Source: Paractinoplanes ovalisporus | Lineage (GTDB): Bacteria; Actinomycetota; Actinomycetes; Mycobacteriales; Micromonosporaceae | Length of the DNA stretch: 64,000 nt | Direction of reading: 5' to 3' | Assembly (NCBI RefSeq): GCF_016834655.1 | Contig: NZ_JAENHP010000001.1 | Coordinates: 930,001 to 994,000 of the forward strand | In this document: piece by piece, positions 53,401-61,373 of the stretch | How positions within the stretch are numbered: position 1 is the first letter of the stretch | Layout of the letters: the number at the start of each line of letters is the position of its first letter | Made by a program: the position numbers and the translations under genes | Notes under the pieces: generated by a model | Database searches by the model: none | The model's input: only the letters and a program-made list of their open reading frames with translations | Told to the model about the DNA's origin: nothing

Positions 53401-55739
53401 ACTACCTGACCGCGGTCGGCGGCGTCTGCATGCAGTTCTTCAAGCGCGGCCGCACCGCCGACGCCGAGGCCTGGCTGCAGCGGGCCAAGACGCGGATCGG
53501 GCCGGGCAACGAGGCCGAGGGCAACGCCATCCGGGCGGTCGAGGCGGTGCTGGCCGCGCAGCGCGGGCGGGCCGAGCAGGCGAACGCCCACATCGAGGCG
53601 CTGCGCCGGTTCCTGCGGGCCAACCCCGACAACCCGATGCAACTGATCAACCTGTACGGGGCCCGGATGGTCGCCCTGGTCGAGCAGGACCAGCTGGGCG
53701 AGCCGTTCGACCGGCTCACGGCCGAGTTCGCCGAGCTCGGCCTGACGCCGGGGTCGATCGTCCCCGAGCAGCGGGTGATCTACGTCTTCGAGGCGCTGGG
53801 CCGGCTGACCCGCTGCCACCGGGCCGGGGCCGCGGCCGGTCCCGAGCTGCTGGCCGCCGCGGGCGAGGCGGTCGGGCGGCTCGGCGAGAAGGCGACCGAC
53901 AAGCCGCTGCGGGCGTTCCACCGGGTCACCCGGGCCGACCTCGAACTGCTGCGCGGCCGCCCCGAGGAGGCGGTGCGCACGCTGGCCGGGGTGGACAGTG
54001 ACCTGCTGCCGATGGACGCGCCACTGATCACGTACGAGGCGGCGCGCGTACGGGCGAGGGCGTTCCAGGCGCTGAACCAGCCGGCCCCGGCCGCCCACGA
54101 GGCGATCGCGGCCCGCACGATCGCCGCCGAGCAGCAGTGGCCGCAGCGGGTGCGGTGGGTCGAGGAGGAGTTCCCCGAGAGCAAGCCCGAGCCGGGCCCC
54201 GCTCCCCTGGTCACCACCGGCGGCCGGCACGCCGCCGAGGGCGGGGCGGCCGCCCTCTATCGCCGCCGGTTGGAAGCGTTGCAGCAGGTCAGCCTGGCCT
54301 CGGCGACCGTGCTCGACCCGCGCGAGCTGGCCCGGGTGGCGCTCGACGAGACGCTGCGCTTCCTTGGGGCCGAGCGGGCCTTCCTGTTCCTGCTCGACCG
54401 CGACCTGGGCCAGCTCGTGCCGCACGTGGGCCGCGACGGCGAGGGCCGCGAGATCCACGAGTTCACCGGTTACAGCGCGACCCTGGTCGACCGGGTGCTC
54501 GAGACGGGTGAGCCGCTGGTGGTGACCGGCTCCGAGGAGGGCGCGGCGCTCGGCTCGCACAGCATGCAGGCGCACGGCCTGCGCAGCATCATGATCGCCC
54601 CGCTGAAGTTCGACGGGCAGCTGCGCGGCCTGGTCTATCTGGACAGCCGCATCGCCAAGGGCGTGTTCACCGGCGACGACGTGGCCATCCTCAAGGCCAT
54701 CACCAACCACATCGCGGTGTCGATGGAGACCGCGCGGGCGGCCCAGCTGGAGGTCGCGGTGCAGACCGCGAGCCGGCAGCGCGACGTGGCCGAGACCCTG
54801 CGCGCGGCCATGGCCGACCAGAGCTCGTCACTCGACCCCGACGAGGTGATGCGGCGGCTGCTGGACAGCCTGGCCCGCACGGTCGGCGGCAACTCGGCCG
54901 TGCTGCTGAGCCGGGGCGAAGCCGACGGGCTGGTCGTAGCGGCCTCGCACGGCGCCGCGGCCCGGGTCGGCGAACACTTCTCCGTACCGTCCGATCTGCT
55001 CGGTCTGACCGGCCCGCGAGCGCGCACGGCGGCCCCCGGCGAAGAGTCGATCGACGAACTGCTCGGTTCGCCGCGCAGCTGGTGGGCGGTGCCGGTGTCG
55101 CTGCGGGGTGAGCCGTTCGGCATCCTGCTGGTCGGGTCGGCCCGCGAGCAGCCCATCACCGAGGCCCAGGCGCAGACCGCGGCCGCGATCGCCGGGCAGG
55201 GCATGACCGCGTACGAGAATGCCCGTCTGTTCAGCCAGGTGCGGCGGATGGCGACCGTCGACGGGCTCACCGGCGTCTTCAACCGCAACCACTTCTTCAC
55301 CGAGGCCGACCGGCACCTGCGCCACGCCCGGGACTACCGCACGCCGATCGCCGCCGTCATGGTCGACATCGATCACTTCAAGAGCATCAACGACACGTAC
55401 GGGCATCCGGTCGGCGACGAGGTCATCCGGGTGGTGGCCGACCGTCTGCGGCGGGCGCTGGGCGAGGGTGACGTGCTGGGCCGCTACGGCGGTGAGGAGT
55501 TCGCGGTGGTCACGCCGCAGGACAGGCCACTCGCGACGGAGCTGGCCGAGCGGCTGCACGACGTGGTCTCGGGTGAGCCGGTGCCCACCGCCGCGGGCGC
55601 GTTGCCGGTCACCATCAGCCTCGGCCTGGCCTGCGGCAACGGCGACGACCCCGATCTGCAGCAGCTGCTGACCCGGGCCGACCGGGCGCTCTACCAGGCC
55701 AAACAGACCGGCCGCGACCGCGTCTGCATCGCTCCCTAG
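50472..55739 (+). CDS. Giant signalling protein 2: Ser/Thr kinase, AAA-type ATPase, TPR-like, two GAF, GGDEF
   Basis: 1755 residues from TTG 50472, with a GGAAGGA ribosome site just upstream. Residues ~16-265 are a Ser/Thr kinase with Gly-loop LGRGAETVVY, Lys in YALKVL, catalytic HRDVKPDN (~131) and canonical DFG (~151). The ATPase has P-loop GPAGAGKTRL (~319) and Walker B VLHIDDVQWLDGP. A long TPR-like region (~690-1250) is followed by GAF 1 (~1259-1422), GAF 2 (~1453-1582) and GGDEF (~1594-1755) with intact RYGGEEF. It differs from giant 1 by a canonical kinase site and an extra GAF. Likely integrates several signals into c-di-GMP. No membrane span is evident. Confidence 0.92.
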   Translation: MTAIFGTTPESVSDLEVIAQLGRGAETVVYRVRRHGEDYALKVLSAADGEHALTMIRREAALLGCVGHPLLPRIFEVGRSSAGAYLVLEYIDGAPLSQVLRRGPLDEDDALRLAIDLVGPLAAAHRAGLVHRDVKPDNVIVERTGTSRLIDFGLAGRGGADDRIAGTLSYCAPEQTGMLKRPVDGRSDLYALGVLLHECVTGRLPYASDDIGELIRLHATAPVPDARETRPDLSPTMAAIIATLMAKDPDDRYQSGDGLLSDLRRLAERPGDRFAVASDRRGVRPIGPTLLVGRDQEVIALANRWLRARDGAGGAAVVEGPAGAGKTRLVRELTNAVKSDGDLVLYGKCVPDDPVPLAPLRGAVERYLRTVERLPDGERERAIGRLTRAAGRGGPLLRTLSPLLADLMQAPRIGELNRQEQFVNAVAAFLVGLADEFQGAVLHIDDVQWLDGPTRRVLQQVTNRLTGTPLLVIATSRDDADSAAALDRFGADMDATLDTRLPLRPLDRDAVIQLVEEHLGGVSLPGAQIAELAERAGGNPFIVGEYVRAVFDAGLIAPTWKGWRLDLAGLDRLELSGDAVDLVLQRIDGLGEESRRLLVAGATAGRWFPAELVAAVCAIDPRHARALLTEAESRRLVTAAGTGGYRFLHDRIREALLVGLDDAALRRMHQRIAEMLDAATFDDPRYVYSTARHYALGETHRRPDRVHLSGLNAGRLALAEHAPAEARTFLEAARQAAESAGLAPQPGFYVALGTSCARTGRFAEALRHLDHALRDEPDKLRRAEIRAQVAQVHNSSWNPDRAFDAVRRGLAEVGRPLPRGRVGLVLTTLVSVLLGLFVGRTHVGFGTARDRSRERYRLQAILYDLGTFALSMRMRRLMRAMMSLRALYPINRLGPGREYAQHMAGLGVIADVAARPALASRLFDRAAAVAAEIGDPELVGYVEWKRGAGSHLGGRDDDSQIWGKALIEHERWLELGDYLTAVGGVCMQFFKRGRTADAEAWLQRAKTRIGPGNEAEGNAIRAVEAVLAAQRGRAEQANAHIEALRRFLRANPDNPMQLINLYGARMVALVEQDQLGEPFDRLTAEFAELGLTPGSIVPEQRVIYVFEALGRLTRCHRAGAAAGPELLAAAGEAVGRLGEKATDKPLRAFHRVTRADLELLRGRPEEAVRTLAGVDSDLLPMDAPLITYEAARVRARAFQALNQPAPAAHEAIAARTIAAEQQWPQRVRWVEEEFPESKPEPGPAPLVTTGGRHAAEGGAAALYRRRLEALQQVSLASATVLDPRELARVALDETLRFLGAERAFLFLLDRDLGQLVPHVGRDGEGREIHEFTGYSATLVDRVLETGEPLVVTGSEEGAALGSHSMQAHGLRSIMIAPLKFDGQLRGLVYLDSRIAKGVFTGDDVAILKAITNHIAVSMETARAAQLEVAVQTASRQRDVAETLRAAMADQSSSLDPDEVMRRLLDSLARTVGGNSAVLLSRGEADGLVVAASHGAAARVGEHFSVPSDLLGLTGPRARTAAPGEESIDELLGSPRSWWAVPVSLRGEPFGILLVGSAREQPITEAQAQTAAAIAGQGMTAYENARLFSQVRRMATVDGLTGVFNRNHFFTEADRHLRHARDYRTPIAAVMVDIDHFKSINDTYGHPVGDEVIRVVADRLRRALGEGDVLGRYGGEEFAVVTPQDRPLATELAERLHDVVSGEPVPTAAGALPVTISLGLACGNGDDPDLQQLLTRADRALYQAKQTGRDRVCIAP

Positions 55740-55825
55740 ATTTTTTCGCGGCCGGACCCAACCGATCGCGGCCGGATTCCCGTCGGATACGCGGTGACGG
55801 TGACGGTGACGGGGAACGGAGCGGG

Positions 55826-56338
55826 ATGCCGAAACGATCGGACGGCGATTATCTGGCCTTCGTGGAGGGCCGGGTGGCCGGGCTCCGGCGTGCGGCCTAT
55901 CTGCTCTGCGGTGACCCGCACGCGGCCGACGACATCGTGCAGGAGACGCTGACCAAGCTCTACACCCGGTGGCATCGGATCGGCGAGGTGGACAACCTCG
56001 ACGCGTACGTCCATACCGTGCTGGTCCGGGTCTTCCTGGACGAACGCCGGCGCGGCTGGTGGAAGGTCGCGCTGCTGGACTGGCTGCCCGAGCGGGCGGC
56101 GGCCCGCCCGCAGACGGTCCCGGCCGAGGAGCAGTCGGTGGTGCGCCAGGCGCTGATGAGCCTGCCGCCCCGGCAGCGGGCCGTCGTGGTGCTGCGCTTC
56201 CTCTGCGACCAGCCGGTGCGCGACGTCGCCCACTACCTGGGCTGCTCCGAGGGAACCGTGAAGAGCCAGACATCGGTCGCACTGGACCGGCTGCGCCAGA
56301 TCTTCGACGAGACCGCCACCGTCGCCGACCCCCGGTGA
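55826..56338 (+). CDS. SigE-family ECF RNA polymerase sigma factor
   Basis: 170 residues. Region 2 is FVEGRVAGLRRAAYLLCGDPHAADDIVQETLTKLYTRWHRI and region 4 is LPPRQRAVVVLRFLCDQPVRDVAHYLGCSEGTVKSQTSVALDRL, the exact pattern of the SigE-family (SigE_fam_actino) factors. The next gene encodes a one-span membrane protein likely to be its anti-sigma factor or sensor. Upstream (55740-55825) are an 11-bp direct repeat and three tandem GGTGAC units. Confidence 0.95.
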   Translation: MPKRSDGDYLAFVEGRVAGLRRAAYLLCGDPHAADDIVQETLTKLYTRWHRIGEVDNLDAYVHTVLVRVFLDERRRGWWKVALLDWLPERAAARPQTVPAEEQSVVRQALMSLPPRQRAVVVLRFLCDQPVRDVAHYLGCSEGTVKSQTSVALDRLRQIFDETATVADPR

Positions 56339-56399
56339 ACCCGATGCCGAAAAGCCCGAAATTTGCGATGACACCGTCGCCGAGATCTCAGGACCCGCG

Positions 56400-57641
56400 A
56401 TGACACAGGAGAGCACCGATATGAGCGAGGACGATCGCGCGGTCCGGATCCTGCGGACGCTGCCCGACGAGCCACCCGCCCCCTCGACCGTCGACCTGGC
56501 CCGCACCATCACCGACGGAAAACGCCGCCGCCGGACCCGGCAGTGGTCGGGCGGCGTGGCGGTGGCGGCGGTGACGGCCGTGGCGGCCACCGGCGGCGCA
56601 TTGGCTCTCCGTGAGACGCCGTCCCCGCCCCCTTTGATCCCACCGGCGGCTTCGAAGGCCCCGGTGGCGTCGAAGGCCGCCGTGCCGGTGCCGACCGGCT
56701 GCGCGGTGGCGCTGCTGCCCACCGGCGGGATCAAGAAAGCCCTGATCACGGCCAGCGACCCCAGCGGACGCTACCAAGCCGGCCGCATCTATCCCGGCGA
56801 CGACGTCCGGACGGTCTTCTGGAAGGACGGCGTGCTGCAGTCCACGCCGTCGATGCCCGGGGCCGACGCCTCCTACGACGACATCAACTCGGCCGGTCTG
56901 GCCGTCGGCACCAGCTTCGAGGGCGAGGAGCAGCGGGCGTACGCCACCGACCGGGGCACCGTGAAGCAACTGGCCGGCGGCCGGGCGGCGGCGGCCGCGG
57001 TCAACGACAAGGGTGTCATCGTCGGCACCCTGGGCGCGCCGTTCTTCGACGGCGTCCCGGCCCGCTGGGCGTCGGCGACCGCCCGGCCCGAGAAGCTGCC
57101 GCTCCCGGACGGGTACATCGGCGGGGACGCCACGGTGATCGACGAGGACGGCACGGTCGCCGGTCGGATCTACCGCAAGGTCGGCCGGCTGGCCGGTTAC
57201 CTCTGGCGGCCCGACGGCACCGTCAGCTTGTTGCCGGTGCCGCCCGGCAACGACTTCTTCTGGCCCGAATCCATCAGCGACGGCTGGGTCTACGGCCGGG
57301 CCGGGCAGGACACCGGCGTCAAGAACGGGCGGGCCGGGTCGGCCCGGGAGTTCACCTCGTTCAAATACGACATCGCCGCCAACAAGTACGAGCGGATGCC
57401 CGTGAACATGGGTCCACCGGCTCTCGGCGCCGAGAACGGCCGGGTGCTGGGAGTCACAGAGGGCTACTCGCCGGTGATCGTGGCCGGATCGAAGATCGTC
57501 GACCTGCCCCGATACCGGAATTTGAAGGAGTACGAGGTCACGGGCTTCAGCGCGGACGGCAAGGTGGCGGTCGGCTACACCACCGACACCGACCGGACCG
57601 AGGGCGTGGTCAACCGCCCCCTGAGGTGGACCTGCCACTGA
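56400..57641 (+). CDS. Membrane-anchored HAF-repeat protein, putative anti-sigma/sensor partner
   Basis: 413 residues. The first ~55 residues are cytoplasmic with RAVRILRTLPDEPPAPSTVDL and a basic RRRRTRQW stop, followed by one membrane span (residues ~50-70, GGVAVAAVTAVAATGGALAL), a Pro/Ala linker, and an extracellular domain of HAF-like beta-propeller repeats (INSAGLAVGTSFEGEE, VNDKGVIVGTLGAP, ISDGWVYGRAG). Such proteins downstream of SigE-family sigma genes commonly hold the anti-sigma role in their short cytoplasmic part. No classical zinc anti-sigma motif is seen, so this is inferred from position and topology. Confidence 0.72.
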   Translation: MTQESTDMSEDDRAVRILRTLPDEPPAPSTVDLARTITDGKRRRRTRQWSGGVAVAAVTAVAATGGALALRETPSPPPLIPPAASKAPVASKAAVPVPTGCAVALLPTGGIKKALITASDPSGRYQAGRIYPGDDVRTVFWKDGVLQSTPSMPGADASYDDINSAGLAVGTSFEGEEQRAYATDRGTVKQLAGGRAAAAAVNDKGVIVGTLGAPFFDGVPARWASATARPEKLPLPDGYIGGDATVIDEDGTVAGRIYRKVGRLAGYLWRPDGTVSLLPVPPGNDFFWPESISDGWVYGRAGQDTGVKNGRAGSAREFTSFKYDIAANKYERMPVNMGPPALGAENGRVLGVTEGYSPVIVAGSKIVDLPRYRNLKEYEVTGFSADGKVAVGYTTDTDRTEGVVNRPLRWTCH

Positions 57642-57688
57642 CGGGTCCGGCCCCAGGCTTTCCGCAACCGGAGCCTGCTAGGGTTCGC

Positions 57689-57791
57689 GGCGAGGGGAGT
57701 ACCTCACAAAGAGCGTTGCGGTCATCACGGGCATCTCGGATGCCCCCGTGCGTTCGCCCGCAGCGGCATCGCGGGTGAGGGAGACCTCGGA
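57689..57791 (+). ncRNA. yybP-ykoY manganese riboswitch
   Basis: The leader before terC contains both conserved blocks of the family: GAGGGGAGTACCTC (about 57692-57705) and GGGTGAGGGAGACCTC (about 57773-57788), with GTCATCACGG between them and the closing stem CGAGG/CCTCG (57691-57695 with 57785-57789). This aptamer binds Mn2+ and usually turns on Mn exporters. The 3' stem strand CCTCGGAC (57785-57792) can instead pair with GTCCGAGG (57803-57810), overlapping the ribosome site. A -10 like TAGGGT lies at 57679-57684. Confidence 0.92.
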
Positions 57792-57821
57792 CGATCAACC
57801 ATGTCCGAGGAGGTCCCCCAT

Positions 57822-58865
57822 ATGGCCGAAGTGACCCTGGCCGCCCCGCTCCAGACCATCGGCTCCCCCCTGCTGTGGACGATCAGCATCGCGGTGCTGA
57901 TCGGCCTGCTCGTGGCCGACTTCGTGGTCACCCGCAAACCGCACGACGTGCCGATGCGGGAGGCGGTCGGCTGGTCCGTCTTCTACCTCACGCTCCCGGC
58001 CCTGTTCGGCCTGTTCCTGTGGTGGGTGTACGGCAGCCGGCCGGCCATCGAGTTCTACACCGGCTTCGTGGTGGAGAAGTCGCTGTCGGTCGACAACCTG
58101 TTCGTCTTCATGCTGCTGCTCACGGCGTTCGCGGTGCCGTCGGCGCTCTCCCAGCGGGTACTGCTCTACGGCATCGCCGGCGCCCTGGTGCTGCGGGGCG
58201 TCTTCATCGCGCTCGGGGCCGCCGTGCTGCAGGCCGGCACCTGGGCGTTCCTGCTGTTCGGGGCCGCGCTGCTGCTGACCGCGGTGAAGGTGCTGCGCGA
58301 CGCGATGCGCGACGAGAGCCACACCATCGACGTCGATCAGATGCGCAGCGTACGGGTGATCCGCCGGTTCTTCCCGGTGACGAAGGAGTACCACGGCGCC
58401 AAGATGGTGATCCGCCAGGCCGGCAAGCGGGCCCTGACCCCACTCGCGGTCGTCGTGGTGGCGGTGTTCATGACCGACATCGTGTTCGCCGTCGACTCGG
58501 TGCCGGCCGTCTACGGCGTGACCGAAGACCCCTACCTGGTGTTCGCCACCAACGCGTTCGCCCTGATGGGTCTGCGCGCGCTCTACTTCGTGCTGCGCAA
58601 CGTGCTCGACAAGCTGCGCCACCTCGACTACGGCCTGGCCATCATCCTGGCCTTCATCGGCGTGAAGCTGGTGCTGCACTGGGCCCACGGCATCTGGACG
58701 AGCCTGCCCGAGGTGCCGACCCTGGCCTCGCTGGGCGTCATCGCGGTCACCCTGATCACCGTCACGATCACCAGCCTGATCGCCAACAAGCGCGACGAGG
58801 CGGCCGCTCGCACGGCGGCGGAGACCGATCCGGTCGCGGTCGGGTCGCCGGGAGACGACCGCTGA
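57822..58865 (+). CDS. TerC/YkoY-family membrane protein, probable Mn2+ exporter
   Basis: 347 residues from ATG 57822 (MAEVTLAAP), which follows a strong GAGGAGGT; the ATG at 57801 has no ribosome site and lies in the riboswitch switching helix. About nine membrane spans are seen, with the TerC landmarks EFYTGFVVEKSLSVDNLFVF, TPLAVVVVAVFMTDIVFAVDSVPAV and FALMGLRALYFVLRN. The two DN/DS motifs in membrane helices are typical metal sites. TerC proteins linked to yybP-ykoY riboswitches export Mn2+, and the aptamer here gives the same assignment independently. Confidence 0.93.
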   Translation: MAEVTLAAPLQTIGSPLLWTISIAVLIGLLVADFVVTRKPHDVPMREAVGWSVFYLTLPALFGLFLWWVYGSRPAIEFYTGFVVEKSLSVDNLFVFMLLLTAFAVPSALSQRVLLYGIAGALVLRGVFIALGAAVLQAGTWAFLLFGAALLLTAVKVLRDAMRDESHTIDVDQMRSVRVIRRFFPVTKEYHGAKMVIRQAGKRALTPLAVVVVAVFMTDIVFAVDSVPAVYGVTEDPYLVFATNAFALMGLRALYFVLRNVLDKLRHLDYGLAIILAFIGVKLVLHWAHGIWTSLPEVPTLASLGVIAVTLITVTITSLIANKRDEAAARTAAETDPVAVGSPGDDR

Positions 58866-58882
58866 CCCGCTGAGAATCCGAG

Positions 58883-58910
58883 AAGGCCGCCCGACAATTC
58901 GGGCGGCCTT
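58883..58910 (+). terminator. Terminator after terC
   Basis: An 11-bp perfect stem, AAGGCCGCCCG (58883-58893) with CGGGCGGCCTT (58900-58910), loop ACAATT, 18 bp after the terC stop. The 3' end runs TT then mixed sequence, but stem strength and position make termination likely. Confidence 0.85.
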
Positions 58911-58963
58911 CGGCGTATTTCGGATATTTACCCTCGGCCGAACATCCATCTTCCGCCCTCCGG

Positions 58964-59022
58964 TTGTGCGTTCTTTCAAACCGGTTTAGGTTCCGTTACG
59001 AGCCGATGAATCAAACCGGTTT
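58964..59022 (+). promoter_or_regulatory. LacI-gene promoter with two identical operators
   Basis: TCAAACCGGTTTAG occurs at 58977-58990 and 59012-59025, centred on the palindrome AAACCGGTTT, 35 bp apart. A promoter fits the first operator: -35 TTGTGC (58964-58969), 17-bp spacer, -10 TAGGTT (58987-58992). Two in-phase operators indicate cooperative or looped autorepression by the LacI-family protein encoded next. Confidence 0.8.
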
Positions 59023-59042
59023 AGTAAACGGCGGGAGGCGGC

Positions 59043-60065
59043 ATGACCAGGTCGGACCGACCGACAATCGTCGACGTCGCGCGCGCCGCCGGCGTTTCCA
59101 AAGGGACCGTGTCGTTCGCGTTGAACGGCCGTCCCGGCGTGGCCGAGGAGACCCGGCAGCGCATCCTCGACGCCGCCCGCGACCTCGGCTGGACCCCCAG
59201 CCACCAGGCCCGCGCGTTGTCGGTCAAGCGGGCCCTCGCCGTCGGCCTGGTCCTCGCCCGCGAGCCCGAGCTGCTCGGCGCCGACCCGTTCTTCCCGGCC
59301 TTCATCGCCGGCGTCGAGCGCACCCTGTCCGACCGCGGTCAGGCGCTCGTGCTGCAGGTGGTGCCGGAGGCCGAGGAGGAGGCCGGCTACCGGCGCCTGG
59401 CCGCCGACGGCCGGGTCGACGGGGTGTTCCTGCTCGACCTGCGCGTGGCCGACCCGCGTATCGCCCTGCTCGAGGAGCTGGGGCTGCCGGCCGTTTCGAT
59501 CGCGCGGCCGGATGTGCCCAGCGGCTTCCCGGCGGTGCTGGTCGACGACCGTCCGGGCATCGCCGCCGCCGTACGGCACCTGGTCGAACTCGGCCACCGG
59601 AGGATCGCCCACGTCGCCGGCCCCTCGCAGTTCCTGCACGCTCAGGTCCGGCGGGAGGCGTTCACACAGGCGCTGGCGGACGCCGGCCTGCCCCCGGGCC
59701 ACATCGTGGAAGCCGACTTCTCGGCCGCCGGCGGCGCCCGGGCCACTCGGGAACTGCTGGCCCACCAACCCACCGCAATCGTCTACGCCAACGACCTCAT
59801 GGCGATCGCCGGACTGTCCGTGGCGTCCGAACTGGGCGTCGTTGTCCCAGGTCAGCTGTCGATCACCGGGTTTGACAACACCGCTCTCGCGGCATACGTC
59901 AGCCCACCCCTGACCACCGTCCGCACCGACCCCTATCTCTGGGGCCGCGCGGCCGCCGACGCGCTTCTCGCATCGATCGAGGGCGGAACGGTCGACGACG
60001 TTCCGGTCCCTCCCGCTCAACTCGTCGTCAGGGCGTCCACCGCGCCCGCGCTCCCCGCAGTTTGA
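59043..60065 (+). CDS. LacI-family transcriptional repressor
   Basis: 340 residues from ATG 59043 with a GGGAGG ribosome site. The HTH is TIVDVARAAGVSKGTVSFALNGRPGV, followed by the hinge helix (HQARALSVKRALAVGLVLA) and a periplasmic-binding-protein-like sensor domain (VDDRPGIAAAVRHLVELGHRRIAHVAG; IVYANDLMAIAGL; ITGFDNT). It probably represses itself and the downstream uptake operon (21-bp gap, no terminator) through the two AAACCGGTTT operators until an oligosaccharide binds. Confidence 0.95.
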   Translation: MTRSDRPTIVDVARAAGVSKGTVSFALNGRPGVAEETRQRILDAARDLGWTPSHQARALSVKRALAVGLVLAREPELLGADPFFPAFIAGVERTLSDRGQALVLQVVPEAEEEAGYRRLAADGRVDGVFLLDLRVADPRIALLEELGLPAVSIARPDVPSGFPAVLVDDRPGIAAAVRHLVELGHRRIAHVAGPSQFLHAQVRREAFTQALADAGLPPGHIVEADFSAAGGARATRELLAHQPTAIVYANDLMAIAGLSVASELGVVVPGQLSITGFDNTALAAYVSPPLTTVRTDPYLWGRAAADALLASIEGGTVDDVPVPPAQLVVRASTAPALPAV

Positions 60066-60086
60066 AGCTGTTCGAACGGAGTCCCG

Positions 60087-61373
60087 ATGAAACGCACCCT
60101 CCCGGCAGTCCTTCTCACCGCAACCCTCGCCCTCGCCGCCGGCTGTGACGGCAGCGGCGGTGGCGATGCCTCCGAGGCCAACGCGGCCTCCGGTCCGATC
60201 ACGATCTGGCTCTCCAACAACCAGGAGGAGCTGGCCTGGGGCAAGGCCATGGTCGAGGCGTGGAACGGCCAGCACGCCGACCAGAAGATCACCGCGCAGG
60301 AGATCCCCGCCGGCAAGAGCTCGGAGGAGGTCATCGGCGCCGCCATCACGGCCGGCAACGCGCCCTGCCTGATCTTCAACACCGCGCCGGCCGCGATCCC
60401 CCAGTTCCAGAAGCAGGGCGGCCTGGTCGCGCTGGACGAGTTCGACGGCGCCGCGCAGTACATCGCCGACCGCACCGGCGACACGGCCGAGCAGTACAAG
60501 TCGCCGGACGGCAAGTTCTACCAGATGCCGTGGAAGTCGAACCCGGTCATGATCTTCTACAACAAGGACATCTTTGCCAAGGCGGGGCTCGACCCCGAGA
60601 AGCCGGTCCTGTCCACGTACGAGGAATTCCTCACCGCCGCCCGCAAGATCAAGTCTTCCGGTGCCGCGCCGGCCGCCATCTATCCGGCGCCGACGAGCGA
60701 GTTCTTCCAGTCCTGGTTCGACTTCTATCCGCTGTTCGCCGCCGAGACCGACGGCAAGCAGCTGGTGGCCGACAAGAAGGCCCAGTTCACCAGCCCCGAG
60801 GGCGAGAAGGTGGCCGGATTCTGGAAGACGCTCTACGACGAGGGCCTGGCGCCCAAGGAGCAGTACAACGGCGACTCGTTCGCCGACAAGAAGGCGGCCA
60901 TGGCGATCGTCGGCCCGTGGGCGATCTCGGTCTACGGCGACAAGGTGAAGTGGGGCGCGGTGCCCGTGCCGACCTCCACCGGCAAGCCGGCCGAGCAGAT
61001 CAAGACGTTCAGCGACGCCAAGAACGTGGCCATGTACTCGGCCTGCCAGAACCGGGCCACCGCCTGGGAGGTGCTGAAGTTCGCGACCAGCCAGGACGAG
61101 GACGGCAAGCTGCTCGACGCGACCGGTCAGATGCCGCTGCGCAAGGACCTGCCCGCCGCCTACCCCGACTACTTCGCCAAGAACGCCGCCTACAAGCAAT
61201 TCGCCGACCAGGCCGCCCGTACGGTCGAGGTGCCCAACGTGCCCAACTCCGTCGCCATCTGGCAGGCGTTCCGCGACGCGTACTCGGAATCGGTGATCTT
61301 CGGTAAGCAGCCGGTGGCGGATGCCTTCTCGGGTGCCGCCACGAAGGTCGACCAGCTGGCCAGCGGGTCCTGA
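60087..61373 (+). CDS. ABC transporter sugar-binding lipoprotein
   Basis: 428 residues. Signal peptide with lipobox (LLTATLALAAGC, Cys ~residue 20), then a family-1 solute-binding domain: GPITIWLSNNQEELAWGKAM, NAPCLIFNTAPAAIPQF, YQMPWKSNPVMIFYNKDIF, AIVGPWAIS. The start follows the LacI gene by 21 bp, and its TGA overlaps the first permease ATG (TGATG). The GH130 gene downstream suggests the ligand is a mannose-containing beta-linked oligosaccharide, an inference from context. Confidence 0.93.
   Translation: MKRTLPAVLLTATLALAAGCDGSGGGDASEANAASGPITIWLSNNQEELAWGKAMVEAWNGQHADQKITAQEIPAGKSSEEVIGAAITAGNAPCLIFNTAPAAIPQFQKQGGLVALDEFDGAAQYIADRTGDTAEQYKSPDGKFYQMPWKSNPVMIFYNKDIFAKAGLDPEKPVLSTYEEFLTAARKIKSSGAAPAAIYPAPTSEFFQSWFDFYPLFAAETDGKQLVADKKAQFTSPEGEKVAGFWKTLYDEGLAPKEQYNGDSFADKKAAMAIVGPWAISVYGDKVKWGAVPVPTSTGKPAEQIKTFSDAKNVAMYSACQNRATAWEVLKFATSQDEDGKLLDATGQMPLRKDLPAAYPDYFAKNAAYKQFADQAARTVEVPNVPNSVAIWQAFRDAYSESVIFGKQPVADAFSGAATKVDQLASGS

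Noticed and set aside
49515..54710. 1731-codon frame on the minus strand as one gene
   Set aside because: It is antisense to giant protein 2 for most of its length; only its last part holds real (decayed) MFS sequence, which is listed as a pseudogene.
57801..57821. ATG at 57801 as the start of terC
   Set aside because: It has no ribosome site and lies in the loop of the riboswitch switching helix; ATG 57822 follows a strong GAGGAGGT.
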